DNA of 64,000 bases from Methylobacter sp. BlB1 (GCF_015476545.1 NZ_JADMKV010000013.1:1-64000), one strand, 5' to 3'. Positions 39,594 to 50,981 are shown, numbered from the stretch's first letter. Numbers and translations: made by a program. Notes: a model not told the origin generated them from the sequence alone.

Positions 39594-41867
39594 ATGTCTG
39601 AAAGCAATTTAAATTACCAATCTGCGGGTATGAAAACCGATACCGGCAGGCATTATCATCAGTGGCGATTGATAAAAGACCAGTTGGCCCGTTATGGCGT
39701 CGTGATAGGCGGTCTGGGCATCATCGTTGCTATCGCACTGATTTTCTTCTTTCTGCTGTATTCGGTTTTTCCCTTGTTTATACCCGCAGCAGCGGAATCT
39801 GCTGCACATTACGACGTGCCCGAAAAAACACTGGGCCATACGCTGTTGCTGACGATGGATGAGCAAAATCAGATGGCCTCTCGTTTCACCGATAGCGGTC
39901 AGGTCGTGTTTTTTGAAGTCGCGACAGGCAAAACGGTGGACGTAAAATCGCTTCCGATACCGGCAGGCGCGCATATCAGCAGTTTTGCCCAAGGCAGTCC
40001 AGCCGAGGGCGAGGTCATTTATGGATTGTCCGATGGCCGAGCTATCGTTGCAAAATCTCAATACCAGGAATCTTATGCGGACGACAGACGGGTTATTACG
40101 CCATCCCTGAGTTATCCATTGGGCGAGGCGCCGCTGATGGTGGACGACACTGGCGCGGCTTTGGAAAAAGTTGCTGTTAAGACCAATGATACAACCACGA
40201 TTGTAGCCAAAGCTGCGGATAAGGTCCGATTGGTCAGCTTTGAGAAAAAGGAGTCTTTATTTGATGAGGAAGCAGGACTAAATCGCACCGATGCCGTTCT
40301 GAACATGCCGGCAGCATTTAATCTCACGGATATCATCATCGACAGAGAACAGCGCAGCCTGTATCTGATCAGCAGTGATGGACGTTTGAGTTTTTTTGAT
40401 ATCAGCAATAAAAGCAGCCCGGCTATCCGTCAACAGCAGAATGTGGTGGCGGCGGGCGAGAAGATTGCCAGCATTGCATTTCTGAATGGCGATCTGTCGC
40501 TGCTGGTCGGCGATTCCAGCGGATTGGTATCGCAATGGAATTTGGGCAGAGACGATATGAGACAGCCGGCACTGCGGAAGATCAGATCGTTCAAGGTTTC
40601 TGACAGCCCTGTCATTGGCATATACGCCGAGCAGCGCCGCAAAGGTTTTATGACACTGGACGCCAATGGTGTCGTTGGCATTTACCATTCAACTGCTGAA
40701 AGAGAGCTGGTTAAAAAGCCTGTCGGCGATGCGGGCTCTATTGCCGGAACGCTATCGCCCAAAGCCAATGCATTCCTGGTGCAGTCCGGCGACAACACCC
40801 TGCATTTCTGGCATGTTGAAAATGAGCATCCTGAAGTCTCGATGAAGGTGCTTTGGCAGGAAGTCTGGTATGAAAGCTATCCAAAGCCCAGCTATATCTG
40901 GCAATCGTCTTCGGCAAGCAATGATTTTGAGCCTAAATACAGCCTGGTGCCTCTGGTATTCGGCACCTTGAAGGCGGCATTTTATTCGATGTTGTTTGCC
41001 GTTCCTTTGTCATTGATGGGCGCTATTTATACAGCCTACTTCATGACGCCGGCCATGCGCCGTTATGTAAAACCGAGCATTGAAATGATGGGCGCGTTGC
41101 CGACTGTTATTCTGGGCTTTCTGGCCGGCCTCTGGCTGGCGCCGTTTATAGAAGCGCATCTGGCGGGTTTGTTTGCCTTGTTGATGATTGTGCCGCTGGC
41201 CGTGATGCTGTTTGCCTTTCTCTGGCAAAACCTACCCGAAGACCTGCGGCAAAAAGTGCCGGAAGGCTGGGATGCGGCATTGTTGATACCGGTCATTTTA
41301 TTAAGCGGCTGGTTTGCTTTTGCCGTCAGCGTGCCTCTGGAAGCCGCATTATTCAATGGCAGCCTGCGCGAATGGTTTAAAGCCGAACTGGGTATTGGCT
41401 ATGACCAGCGCAACGCGCTGGTGGTTGGCGTAGCGATGGGCTTTGCCGTGATTCCGACGATTTTTTCGATTGCCGAGGATGCCATTTTCAGTGTGCCGAA
41501 ACATTTGACGGTCGGCTCGCTGGCATTGGGCGCTACGCCTTGGCAGACCATGACCAGGGTCGTGCTGTTGACGGCCAGTCCGGGGATTTTCTCGGCGATC
41601 ATGATCGGTCTGGGACGCGCCGTCGGCGAAACCATGATTGTATTGATGGCGACAGGCAATACGCCGGTCATGGATTTAAGCATTTTCCAAGGCATGCGCA
41701 CCTTATCGGCCAATATCGCCGTCGAAATGCCGGAATCGGAAGTTGATGGTACGCACTATCGGGTTCTGTTTTTAGCCGCACTGGTATTGTTTTTGTTCAC
41801 CTTTATTGTTAACACGCTGGCCGAAGTCATCCGTCAGCGCCTACGCGAAAAATACAGTTCATTATGA
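39594..41867 (+). CDS. pstC: phosphate ABC transporter permease PstC (large form)
   Basis: A 757-residue permease of the large gammaproteobacterial type. The first helix (GVVIGGLGIIVAIALIFFFLLYSVFPLF) is followed by a periplasmic beta-rich insertion of about 350 residues with WD-like pieces (LLVGDSSGLVSQWNLG). The permease core carries the EAA loop LTVGSLALGATPWQTMTRVVLLTASPGIFSAIMIGLGRAVGETM. The start at 39594 (MSESNLNY) avoids the terminator; MKTDTGRH at 39630 is an alternative. It overlaps pstA by four bases. Confidence 0.92.
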   Translation: MSESNLNYQSAGMKTDTGRHYHQWRLIKDQLARYGVVIGGLGIIVAIALIFFFLLYSVFPLFIPAAAESAAHYDVPEKTLGHTLLLTMDEQNQMASRFTDSGQVVFFEVATGKTVDVKSLPIPAGAHISSFAQGSPAEGEVIYGLSDGRAIVAKSQYQESYADDRRVITPSLSYPLGEAPLMVDDTGAALEKVAVKTNDTTTIVAKAADKVRLVSFEKKESLFDEEAGLNRTDAVLNMPAAFNLTDIIIDREQRSLYLISSDGRLSFFDISNKSSPAIRQQQNVVAAGEKIASIAFLNGDLSLLVGDSSGLVSQWNLGRDDMRQPALRKIRSFKVSDSPVIGIYAEQRRKGFMTLDANGVVGIYHSTAERELVKKPVGDAGSIAGTLSPKANAFLVQSGDNTLHFWHVENEHPEVSMKVLWQEVWYESYPKPSYIWQSSSASNDFEPKYSLVPLVFGTLKAAFYSMLFAVPLSLMGAIYTAYFMTPAMRRYVKPSIEMMGALPTVILGFLAGLWLAPFIEAHLAGLFALLMIVPLAVMLFAFLWQNLPEDLRQKVPEGWDAALLIPVILLSGWFAFAVSVPLEAALFNGSLREWFKAELGIGYDQRNALVVGVAMGFAVIPTIFSIAEDAIFSVPKHLTVGSLALGATPWQTMTRVVLLTASPGIFSAIMIGLGRAVGETMIVLMATGNTPVMDLSIFQGMRTLSANIAVEMPESEVDGTHYRVLFLAALVLFLFTFIVNTLAEVIRQRLREKYSSL

Positions 41868-43519
41868 TCAAACAATGGTTTAAAAGCGGTTCGCCGTGGG
41901 TATGGCTCAATGCCGCGGCGGTCAGTATCTGTCTTATTTTTGTACTCGGCCTGCTGGGCCTCGTGACTGTAAAAGGGGCCGGGCATTTCTGGCCGTCCGA
42001 TGTAGCGGAAATGGTTTACCAGGAAGAAGGCGGACAGCCCGAGACGGTGATTGGCGAGATCGTCGATACCAGTATCACAGGCGCCGCCATGGCAAAGGCG
42101 GCCGGCTATAAAATGGCCGATAATGAAGACACACTGGTGCAAGATCTGATCAAGACCGGCAATCGCGATGTGCTTGGCGCCGATTTCCGCTGGATCCAGG
42201 AACGCAATATCCAGAGCCGACAGTTTCCAGTCGATATCAGCGTTTTGGAACGTCGGGAATGGGGCAATCTTTATGGTAATCTGGCCGCGGTTAAAGAAAG
42301 CGGCAACGTTGTTGCTACAGGCGATCAGGCTTTGCCGGTCGCGCGGGAAAGAATAGAGGCGGCTTCGGCTATTTTCGACGAGATAACGCGAATTGAGAAA
42401 AAAGAAATCGGCGCGGTCAACTATGGTCTGGAACGCTTAAGACTGAAGCAGAAACGCCTGCAGATGGACGGCCAATGGAATCAGGAGGCGCAGCAGCAGA
42501 TCGCGGCTGAAAAAGCCGAATATGAGGCCGACTACAAGCGCTACCAGGATCAATTGGGCGAGCTGTATCAGCAGATACGGCGTGATAGCCTGGTGGTAAA
42601 GACTTCAGGAGGCAGCGAGCTTGAGGTGCCTTTGGCTAAAGTGGTCAGGTTATACCAGCCGAATGCCATGAGCGTAGGCGATAAAATCATTCACTATGGC
42701 AGCAAGCTTGCGGAGTTTTTAACGGACAGCCCGCGCGAAGCCAATACTGAAGGCGGTATTTTTCCGGCGATTTTCGGAACCATCATGATGGTGATCATTA
42801 TGTCGATTATAGTAACGCCGTTCGGCGTGATTGCCGCCGTGTATTTGCGCGAATACGCCAGGCAGGGCTTTATGACACGGTTGATCAGGATCGCGGTAAA
42901 TAACTTGGCCGGTGTGCCTTCGGTCGTTTATGGCGTATTCGGTTTGGGCTTTTTTGTCTATATCGTGGGCGGCAACATCGATCGGCTGTTTTATCCGGAA
43001 GCGGCGCCTGCGCCGGTTTTCGGCACGCCGGGATTGCTGTGGGCCTCAATCACGCTGGCCCTGCTGACCTTGCCGGTGGTCATCGTTTCTACCGAGGAAG
43101 GCTTGGCACGTATCCCCAAGTCGATACGCGAAGGCAGTCTGGCGTTGGGCGCTACCAAACTGGAAACGTTGTGGCGCACGGTGCTGCCGATGGCGAGCCC
43201 GGCCATGATGACCGGCCTGATTCTGGCGGTCGCGCGGGCGGCCGGGGAAGTGGCGCCGCTGATGCTGGTCGGGGTCGTCAAGCTGGCGCCGTCATTGCCG
43301 TTGGACGGCAATTTCCCGTTTTTGCATTTGGACAGAAAATTTATGCATTTGGGGTTTCATATTTATGATGTCGGTTTTCAAAGCCCGAACGTAGAAGCGG
43401 CAAGACCTTTGGTTTACGCTACATCATTGCTGCTGGTCATAGTCATCGTCGGGCTTAATTTGGCGGCGGTTAAAATCAGAAATCACCTGCGCGAAAAATA
43501 CCGAGCATTAGAAGGTTAA
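41864..43519 (+). CDS. pstA: phosphate ABC transporter permease PstA (large form)
   Basis: A 551-residue partner permease. After the first helix lies a periplasmic, coiled-coil-prone insertion (about residues 60-280, with LKQKRLQMDGQWNQEAQQQIAAEKAEYEAD). The six-helix permease core follows, with the EAA loop GSLALGATKLETLWRTVLPMASPAMMTGLILAVARAAGEVAPL. The large insertion matches the large PstC and is typical of this subfamily. It overlaps pstC by four bases (ATGA) and lies six bases before pstB. Confidence 0.94.
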   Translation: MIKQWFKSGSPWVWLNAAAVSICLIFVLGLLGLVTVKGAGHFWPSDVAEMVYQEEGGQPETVIGEIVDTSITGAAMAKAAGYKMADNEDTLVQDLIKTGNRDVLGADFRWIQERNIQSRQFPVDISVLERREWGNLYGNLAAVKESGNVVATGDQALPVARERIEAASAIFDEITRIEKKEIGAVNYGLERLRLKQKRLQMDGQWNQEAQQQIAAEKAEYEADYKRYQDQLGELYQQIRRDSLVVKTSGGSELEVPLAKVVRLYQPNAMSVGDKIIHYGSKLAEFLTDSPREANTEGGIFPAIFGTIMMVIIMSIIVTPFGVIAAVYLREYARQGFMTRLIRIAVNNLAGVPSVVYGVFGLGFFVYIVGGNIDRLFYPEAAPAPVFGTPGLLWASITLALLTLPVVIVSTEEGLARIPKSIREGSLALGATKLETLWRTVLPMASPAMMTGLILAVARAAGEVAPLMLVGVVKLAPSLPLDGNFPFLHLDRKFMHLGFHIYDVGFQSPNVEAARPLVYATSLLLVIVIVGLNLAAVKIRNHLREKYRALEG

Positions 43520-43525
43520 CAAAGA

Positions 43526-44359
43526 ATGGCAACAGAAAACGTACGAACTCACGCAATCGATATGGACTCCATTTTAAGGGGACAGACAAAACCGCGGGGC
43601 CCGCAGGAAACCTGCATCAAAATAGAGGACTTGAAACTGTTCTATGGTGAGAAGCAGGCCCTGCACGGCATCAATATGGAAATGCCCAAGAAAAAGGTCA
43701 CGGCCTATATCGGCCCCAGCGGCTGCGGCAAATCAACGCTGCTGCGCTGTATCAACCGCATGAACGATCTGGTCGACAATGTCCGAATTGAAGGCAAAAT
43801 CCTGCTCGATAATGAAGACATCTATAATAAATCGGTGAATGTGGCCGCTTTGCGCAGGCGCGTGGGCATGGTGTTTCAAAAGCCCAATCCTTTCCCCAAG
43901 TCCATCTTTGAAAATGTCGCGTATGGGCTCAGGATTCAGGGCATCAACGACAAGCGCACCCTGGATGAAACGGTCGAGAACGCCTTGCGCGGTGCGGCCA
44001 TCTGGGATGAGGTAAAAGACCGCCTGAATGACAATGCCCTAGGGTTGTCGGGCGGGCAGCAGCAACGGTTGGTCATCGCCAGAGCGATCGCCATTGAGCC
44101 GGAAGTGTTGTTGCTGGATGAGCCCGCATCGGCGCTGGACCCTATTTCAACCTTGAAAATTGAAGAGTTGATCAATGAGCTGAAGGAAAAATACACCATT
44201 GTCATCGTGACGCACAATATGCAACAGGCGGCGCGCGTTTCGGACTATACTGCCTTCATGTACATGGGCGAATTGATCGAGATGGGTCATACCAGCGAGT
44301 TGTTTACCAATCCCAAAAAGAAACAGACAGAAGATTACATTACCGGACGGTATGGTTAA
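43526..44359 (+). CDS. pstB: phosphate ABC transporter ATPase PstB
   Basis: A 277-residue ATPase that powers phosphate uptake. Walker A is [20 protein letters not shown], the Q-loop is [15 protein letters not shown], the signature is [16 protein letters not shown], Walker B is [16 protein letters not shown] and the switch His is in [25 protein letters not shown]. An N-terminal extension of about 30 residues precedes the domain. Confidence 0.97.
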   Translation: MATENVRTHAIDMDSILRGQTKPRGPQETCIKIEDLKLFYGEKQALHGINMEMPKKKVTAYIGPSGCGKSTLLRCINRMNDLVDNVRIEGKILLDNEDIYNKSVNVAALRRRVGMVFQKPNPFPKSIFENVAYGLRIQGINDKRTLDETVENALRGAAIWDEVKDRLNDNALGLSGGQQQRLVIARAIAIEPEVLLLDEPASALDPISTLKIEELINELKEKYTIVIVTHNMQQAARVSDYTAFMYMGELIEMGHTSELFTNPKKKQTEDYITGRYG

Positions 44360-44373
44360 ATCGGGAGAGAACA

Positions 44374-45090
44374 ATGGATAAGAGCAAAATTGGGCAGCAT
44401 ATTTCGGGACAGTTCAACAAGGAACTGGAAGATATCCGCAATAATGTCTTGACGATGGGCGGGCTGGTTGAGCAGCAGATAGAGCAGGCCGTAGAAGCCT
44501 TCATGACCGGCGATATAGAAATGGCCGAGCTGGTTATCAAGCAGGATAATCAGGTCGATGCGCTGGAAATGCTCATTGACCAGGAATGCATGCAGATTCT
44601 GGCACTGAGACAGCCGGCCGCGTTCGATCTGCGGTTGCTGATCACCGTCATTAAAACCATTAACGAGCTTGAAAGAGTCGGCGACATGGCTGAACGCATT
44701 GCTGAAATGGCGATGCGTTTAACGGATACTGACACCAATAAGCATGATCAATATTATGAACTGCAACATATGGCCAATTTGGTCCGGGACATGCTGCATG
44801 GCGCCCTGGATGCATTCGCCAGGATGAGCATAGAGGATGTGACGACCATTACCGGGCGCGATGAAGATGTTGACCGTGAATACGGCAGCATCATCCGGCA
44901 ACTGATCACGCGCATGATGGAGGACCCGAGAAATATCACGCGTACGCTGGATGTGCTGTGGACAGCCAGAGCGCTCGAGAGAATCGGCGACCATTCGGTC
45001 AACATCTGCGAAAACATCATCTACATGGTCAAAGGCGAGGATGTGCGCCATATGACCCAGGCCGAACTTGAGAAAAAGATCAAAGGCTAG
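44374..45090 (+). CDS. phoU: phosphate signalling complex protein PhoU
   Basis: A 238-residue all-helical protein with two PhoU repeats. The metal-binding signatures appear in ERVGDMAERIAEMA and ERIGDHSVNICENIIYMVKGEDVRH. It links PstSCAB to the PhoR/PhoB system as a negative regulator. It is the last gene of the operon and is followed by a strong terminator. Confidence 0.97.
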   Translation: MDKSKIGQHISGQFNKELEDIRNNVLTMGGLVEQQIEQAVEAFMTGDIEMAELVIKQDNQVDALEMLIDQECMQILALRQPAAFDLRLLITVIKTINELERVGDMAERIAEMAMRLTDTDTNKHDQYYELQHMANLVRDMLHGALDAFARMSIEDVTTITGRDEDVDREYGSIIRQLITRMMEDPRNITRTLDVLWTARALERIGDHSVNICENIIYMVKGEDVRHMTQAELEKKIKG

Positions 45091-45093
45091 ATG

Positions 45094-45131
45094 CTGAAAA
45101 GGCGGGTATCTCAAGATACCCGCCTTTTCAG
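45094..45131. terminator. bidirectional terminator between phoU and bamD
   Basis: A perfect 18-bp inverted repeat (arms 45094-45111 and 45114-45131) with a GC-rich core GGCGGGTATCT. A runs and T runs lie on both sides, so it works for both convergent genes. Confidence 0.93.
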
Positions 45132-45166
45132 AAAAACTGGTTGATGCATGGACCGCCAGTTTGGCG

Positions 45167-46009
45167 TTACTCTTCCAGACCGATAAAATCCCAGATTTTA
45201 TGCGATAAGGTAGAGTCCTTATGTTCGGGCACAGTCGGGCCCTCTGGGAAGTTCAATTCGTAAATTCTGGCCGCATCCGCGGCAAGATCCGGCATCTGAA
45301 GCTCTGTATAGGCTTCCTGCAAAATTTGCAGCGCATAGGGAACGGCAGGGGTGCGCTGATATTTCTCGACGACATGGTTCGCTCTGTTGACGGCGGCAAT
45401 GTAAGCCTTGCGCTTCATGTAAAAGCGCGCAATGTGGACTTCATGCATGGCCAGGTTGTTGTTAAGCGCAATCATGCGCTGTTTGGCATCAGGCACGTAT
45501 TTGCTTTCCGGAAATCTGCGCAACAGTTCGGCGAAATTATCATAAGCCTCACGCGCACTGCTGGTATCGCGCTGAGAGGTGTCGGTCGGCAGGTAGCGAT
45601 CAATAAAGCCAATGCCGCGATTGTAATTGACCAATCCTTTTAAATAATAAGCATAATCAACGGCGGGGCTTCTTGGGTTGATTTTGATAAAGCGGTCGGC
45701 AGCGGCGATTGCGGCTTCAGGGTCGTCATTTTTGAAATAAGCATAAGCCACATCCAATTGAGTTTGCGCCGCTTCTTCACCGAACGGATAACGCGCCTCC
45801 AGCGCTTCATAGAGTTTAATCGCTTTTTCGTAATTGCCGGAATCCGAGGCCGCTTTTGCTTCTTTGCGAAATTTATCGGCATTCCAGTCCGCGTATTCGT
45901 CTGTTGTATCGGAGGTGTCGCCGGCCGTGAGCTCTTTAAGCGTTTCGCACCCCCCAATCGACAGGCTTAAAAAGCAGATGAATAAAAATTTTATTAAAAT
46001 TAATCGCAT
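45167..46009 (-). CDS. bamD: outer membrane assembly lipoprotein BamD
   Basis: A 280-residue lipoprotein of the BAM complex, which folds beta-barrel proteins into the outer membrane. The lipobox is SIGGC with Cys21. Five TPR-like helix pairs follow (YEKAIKLYEALEARYPFGEEAAQTQLDVAYAYFK, PEAAIAAADRFIKINP). Its divergence from rluD is a widely conserved arrangement. Confidence 0.95.
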   Translation of the reverse strand: MRLILIKFLFICFLSLSIGGCETLKELTAGDTSDTTDEYADWNADKFRKEAKAASDSGNYEKAIKLYEALEARYPFGEEAAQTQLDVAYAYFKNDDPEAAIAAADRFIKINPRSPAVDYAYYLKGLVNYNRGIGFIDRYLPTDTSQRDTSSAREAYDNFAELLRRFPESKYVPDAKQRMIALNNNLAMHEVHIARFYMKRKAYIAAVNRANHVVEKYQRTPAVPYALQILQEAYTELQMPDLAADAARIYELNFPEGPTVPEHKDSTLSHKIWDFIGLEE

Positions 46010-46127
46010 AGTGCTAACGACACGTTGTAATATTAGAGGTTTTCTCGCAGGATATAGCCGCGGCGCTTGAAATGGCTATATAGCCAGCGAGTATAACTTA
46101 ACATCGAGTTAATCAGAAGAATTTGTT

Positions 46128-47084
46128 ATGACGAGATTAACGGCAGAAGTGCCTTTAGAATTGGCCGGTATGCGTTTGGATCAGGCGCTTGCGGAGCTGT
46201 TTGGCGATTATTCGCGCAGCAAGTTGCAAACCTGGATCAAGTCAGGTCGCGTGCTAGTCAACGGTTCAATGCTCAAGCCGAAAGACAAGCTGGAAGGCGG
46301 CGAGGAAATCACGCTGGATGCCGAGCCGGAGGTGGTGATTACCTGTGAGCCCGAAGAGATCCCTCTGGATATCATTTACGAAGACGACAGCCTGCTGATC
46401 GTCAACAAGCCGGCCGGACTGGTCGTGCATCCGGCTGTCGGAAACTGGAGCGGCACCTTGCTGAATGCTTTGCTGCATCATGCGCCGAATCTGGAGACCT
46501 TGCCGCGGGCCGGCATTATTCATCGCATCGACAAGGATACCAGCGGACTGCTGATGATCGCCAAGACGCTGCAGGCGCATAATAGTCTGGCTCAGCAATT
46601 GCAGGACCGTGAGATTACCCGGGAATATCTGGCTATCGCGCGCGGCCGCATGACTGCCGGCGGCACTGTCGATGAGCCGATCGGCAGGCATCCTACCGAT
46701 CGTAAACGCTATGCGGTCAAAAACTCCGGCAAGTTTGCCGTGACCCATTACCGCGTCATCCAGCGCTTTGCCGGGCACACATTGATTCGGGTCAAGCTCG
46801 AAACCGGACGTACGCACCAGATCCGCGTGCACATGGCGCATATCCGCTATCCTCTGGTTGGCGACCAAGTGTACGGCGGGCGTTTCCAAATGCCGCCTCA
46901 TTGCAGCGAGCATCTGGAGCAGGCATTGCGCAACTTCAAACGGCAGGCGCTGCATGCGGCAAAATTGGGACTGCGGCATCCGGTCACTGATGAATATTTG
47001 GAGTGGGAACAACCCTTGCCTGAAGACATGGTCAATCTGCTTGAAGCATTAGCTGAAAATGAACAGCAACAAACATTGGCTTGA
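46128..47084 (+). CDS. rluD: 23S rRNA pseudouridine synthase RluD
   Basis: Makes pseudouridines in helix 69 of 23S rRNA. The 318-residue protein has an N-terminal S4 RNA-binding domain (MRLDQALAELFGDYSRSKLQTWIKSGRVLVNG) and the RluA-type catalytic domain with Asp135 in IHRIDKDTSGLLMIAKT, the Tyr in ITREYLAIARG and KLETGRTHQIRVHMAHI. Its end overlaps pgeF by 26 bases. Confidence 0.96.
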   Translation: MTRLTAEVPLELAGMRLDQALAELFGDYSRSKLQTWIKSGRVLVNGSMLKPKDKLEGGEEITLDAEPEVVITCEPEEIPLDIIYEDDSLLIVNKPAGLVVHPAVGNWSGTLLNALLHHAPNLETLPRAGIIHRIDKDTSGLLMIAKTLQAHNSLAQQLQDREITREYLAIARGRMTAGGTVDEPIGRHPTDRKRYAVKNSGKFAVTHYRVIQRFAGHTLIRVKLETGRTHQIRVHMAHIRYPLVGDQVYGGRFQMPPHCSEHLEQALRNFKRQALHAAKLGLRHPVTDEYLEWEQPLPEDMVNLLEALAENEQQQTLA

Positions 47085-47793
47085 GCCGGACTGGCCCGCG
47101 CCCGGCCACATACATGCCGCGACGACATTGCGTTCTGGCGGCGTCAGTAAAGGTGCGTTTGCCAGCTTAAACCCGGCCACGCATGTCGGCGATGATGCCG
47201 AAACGGTCAGGCAGAATCGGCAGATCATCAAAGCGATGCTGGCGCTGCCCGCCGAGCCTGTCTGGCTGGAGCAAGTTCATAGCAACAAAGCCGTCGATGC
47301 AGGAAAAACGCAATCACTGGTCCAGGCCGATGCCAGCTTTACCGATGAGGCCGGGGTTGTCTGCGCGGTGCTGACGGCCGATTGTTTGCCGCTGCTGGTC
47401 TGCAATGCCGAAGGTTCGCGGATAGCGGCTATTCATGCCGGCTGGCGGGGCTTGTTGTCCGGCGTGATAGGCAATACGGTTACGGCGATGGGCAATCAGG
47501 ATCTGCTGGTCTGGCTGGGGCCTGCGATCGGATCCGCGTGTTTTGAGGTCGGTGCCGAAGTGCGCGAAGCTTTCATTGAAAAATCAGCAGGGTTTGCTGC
47601 GGCTTTCAAAGAGTGCGGCAATGGCAAATGGCTGGCCGATATTTATCAGCTGGCTCGGTCGGACTTGGCCGCTCTTGGCATAGACAGAATTTATGGCGGT
47701 AATTTATGCACCGTTACGGATCATGAACGTTTTTATTCCTATCGCCGGGATAAAGAGACAGGACGCATGGCGACATTAATCTGGAGAGACTGA
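47059..47793 (+). CDS. pgeF: peptidoglycan editing factor PgeF (YfiH/laccase-like)
   Basis: A 244-residue protein of the YfiH family, formerly called polyphenol oxidase. The metal ligands are visible in HSNKAVD, VCAVLTADCLPLLV and AIHAGWRGLLSGV, with GPAIGSACFEVGAEV and FYSYRRDKETGRMATLIW further on. The family corrects wrongly made muropeptides (L-Ser in place of L-Ala). It is coupled to rluD, as in most gammaproteobacteria. Confidence 0.93.
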   Translation: MNSNKHWLEPDWPAPGHIHAATTLRSGGVSKGAFASLNPATHVGDDAETVRQNRQIIKAMLALPAEPVWLEQVHSNKAVDAGKTQSLVQADASFTDEAGVVCAVLTADCLPLLVCNAEGSRIAAIHAGWRGLLSGVIGNTVTAMGNQDLLVWLGPAIGSACFEVGAEVREAFIEKSAGFAAAFKECGNGKWLADIYQLARSDLAALGIDRIYGGNLCTVTDHERFYSYRRDKETGRMATLIWRD

Positions 47794-47797
47794 AGTA

Positions 47798-48625
47798 GTG
47801 AGTTTATTGGTATTTATTGTTATTTTTACTGCCGTAGGCGGGCTTTTAAGCGTTATGGCTGCCGCAGTCTTTCTATTAATGCCGGATCATCACAGGGAAG
47901 CGGTTTTGCCGCACGGGATCAGTTTTGCGATCGGCGCGCTGCTGGCCGTCGCTTTCTGGGGCTTGATTCCCCATGCGTTCGAAGACGTCAGGCCGGAGCA
48001 GATCCAACCCTTGTCCGGAACTATCCTGGCCGGCATACTCGGTTTTTTCGTCCTGGAAAAACTGCTGATCTGGCGCCATTGCCATTACGGTGGCGGTTGT
48101 GAAGCGCACGGCGATGAAGACGCTCACGATCATGCGCATGTGCATGTGCACAGCCATGGGCACGGCAAGTCCGCCGGAGCCTTGATCATTCTGGGCGATA
48201 GCATCCACAACTTTGTCGACGGCGTGTTGATCGCGGCCGCGTTTTTAACTGATGTGAAACTGGGCATCGTGACCAGTCTGGCGGTGGCTGCGCACGAGAT
48301 TCCGCAGGAAGTCGGCGATTTCGCGATTTTATTGCAGAGCGGCTATGGTAAAGGCAAGGCGCTGTTCTATAACATTCTGGCCAGTTTGACGACGGTTGTG
48401 GGCGGTGTGCTGGCTTATTTCAGCCTGGAGGATCTGCATGACAGTCTGCCGTATTTTCTGGCGTTGGCGGCTTCAAGTTTTATTTATATCGCCGTTGCCG
48501 ACCTGATACCGTCGCTGCACAGGAAAACCGACATGAAGGCATCCTTGCAGCAGATTGCCCTGATCCTGGCGGGCGTGCTGCTGGTTTGCCTCATGCACGG
48601 CATTGCCCATGATATTGAGATGTAG
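47798..48625 (+). CDS. ZIP family metal transporter
   Basis: A 275-residue membrane protein with about eight helices. The cytoplasmic loop (about residues 90-125) is rich in histidines (DAHDHAHVHVHSHGHG), as in ZIP zinc importers. The metal path signatures are GDSIHNFVDGVLIAAAF and AAHEIPQEVGDFAILLQSGY. It probably moves Zn2+ or another divalent cation into the cytoplasm. Translation starts at GTG (47798) with GGAG about 12 bases before it. The start lies four bases past the pgeF stop, so it may belong to the rluD-pgeF unit. Confidence 0.92.
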   Translation: MSLLVFIVIFTAVGGLLSVMAAAVFLLMPDHHREAVLPHGISFAIGALLAVAFWGLIPHAFEDVRPEQIQPLSGTILAGILGFFVLEKLLIWRHCHYGGGCEAHGDEDAHDHAHVHVHSHGHGKSAGALIILGDSIHNFVDGVLIAAAFLTDVKLGIVTSLAVAAHEIPQEVGDFAILLQSGYGKGKALFYNILASLTTVVGGVLAYFSLEDLHDSLPYFLALAASSFIYIAVADLIPSLHRKTDMKASLQQIALILAGVLLVCLMHGIAHDIEM

Positions 48626-48627
48626 GC

Positions 48628-48645
48628 GCAGGGGCTGAACCCTGC
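48628..48645. terminator. weak hairpin between ZIP and pgm genes
   Basis: GCAGGG (48628-48633) and CCCTGC (48640-48645) form a six-pair stem between two convergent stop codons. No T run follows. Confidence 0.3.
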
Positions 48646-48658
48646 ACCTTGAACTGGC

Positions 48659-50302
<1,644 letters not shown>

Positions 50303-50365
50303 TTAGTGCGACAATTATCCTGATGAGCTTAAGTATGGAAACCTTTATTCTAGTGTAGATTATTT

Positions 50366-50908
50366 ATGTGGCGAATTTATTTATTACTCTATTGTAGTTG
50401 TTGTGCTACGGTTGTATCTGCCGCTGAGGATATATGGCTGCTGGTGGATACGAGCGCGCTAAAGATTGAAGTCAAAAAAGGCGAGAAGACGCTTGAAACC
50501 CTCGACGGTATTGCGATCGGCCAGGGCGGCGCGGGCTTTAAGCATCATCGAGGCGATAATATCACGCCTTTTGGTGATTACAGGATCGGCTGGGTCGGTG
50601 AGCAGAGCGCCTTTAAAAAATTTTTTGGTTTAACCTATCCTTCCGTAGAAGATGCTGGGAAAGCGCTGGAGCAGGGATTGATAAATCGCGTCACCTATAA
50701 CAGTATCGTATACGCTCACAAGCACAATCAAGTGCCTCCGCAAAATACCCCATTAGGCGGACGGATAGGCATTCATGGCTTAGGTCGGGCCGATGAAAAA
50801 ATCCATAAAATGATGAATTGGACACATGGCTGCATCGCCTTGACCAACAGTCAGATTGATCATTTGAGTCATTGGATAGATAAAGGGACAATGGTCAGGA
50901 TAAAATAG
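50366..50908 (+). CDS. L,D-transpeptidase catalytic (YkuD) domain protein
   Basis: A 180-residue exported protein with a signal peptide ending near VVSAAED. The YkuD domain has the catalytic motif HGLG...NWTHGCIALTN, where the Cys is the nucleophile and the first His is conserved. No LysM domain is present. Such enzymes join mDAP residues in peptidoglycan or attach proteins to it. It lies next to an Lpp-like lipoprotein and shares the neighbourhood with a second L,D-transpeptidase at 51374-52432. Confidence 0.9.
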   Translation: MWRIYLLLYCSCCATVVSAAEDIWLLVDTSALKIEVKKGEKTLETLDGIAIGQGGAGFKHHRGDNITPFGDYRIGWVGEQSAFKKFFGLTYPSVEDAGKALEQGLINRVTYNSIVYAHKHNQVPPQNTPLGGRIGIHGLGRADEKIHKMMNWTHGCIALTNSQIDHLSHWIDKGTMVRIK

Positions 50909-50934
50909 TCAATGGATAGATAAGGGAATAATGG
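50873..50934 (+). repeat. imperfect direct repeat at the end of the YkuD gene
   Basis: TGGATAGATAAAGGGACAAT(GG) at 50873-50894 recurs at 50913-50934 with three or so changes, exactly 40 bases later. It looks like a partial tandem duplication of the gene's 3' end into the spacer before the lipoprotein gene. Confidence 0.65.
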
Positions 50935-50952
50935 GAGAAACTAACTTAAAGC

Positions 50953-50981
50953 TGGAAAAAAGCTTGAAAATAGTGTAGAAT
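50953..50981 (+). promoter_or_regulatory. likely promoter of the Lpp-like gene
   Basis: TGGAAA (50953-50958) and TAGAAT (50976-50981) are separated by 17 bases, giving a transcript with a leader of about 48 bases. An AAGGAAAA ribosome site precedes the ATG at 51036. Confidence 0.45.
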
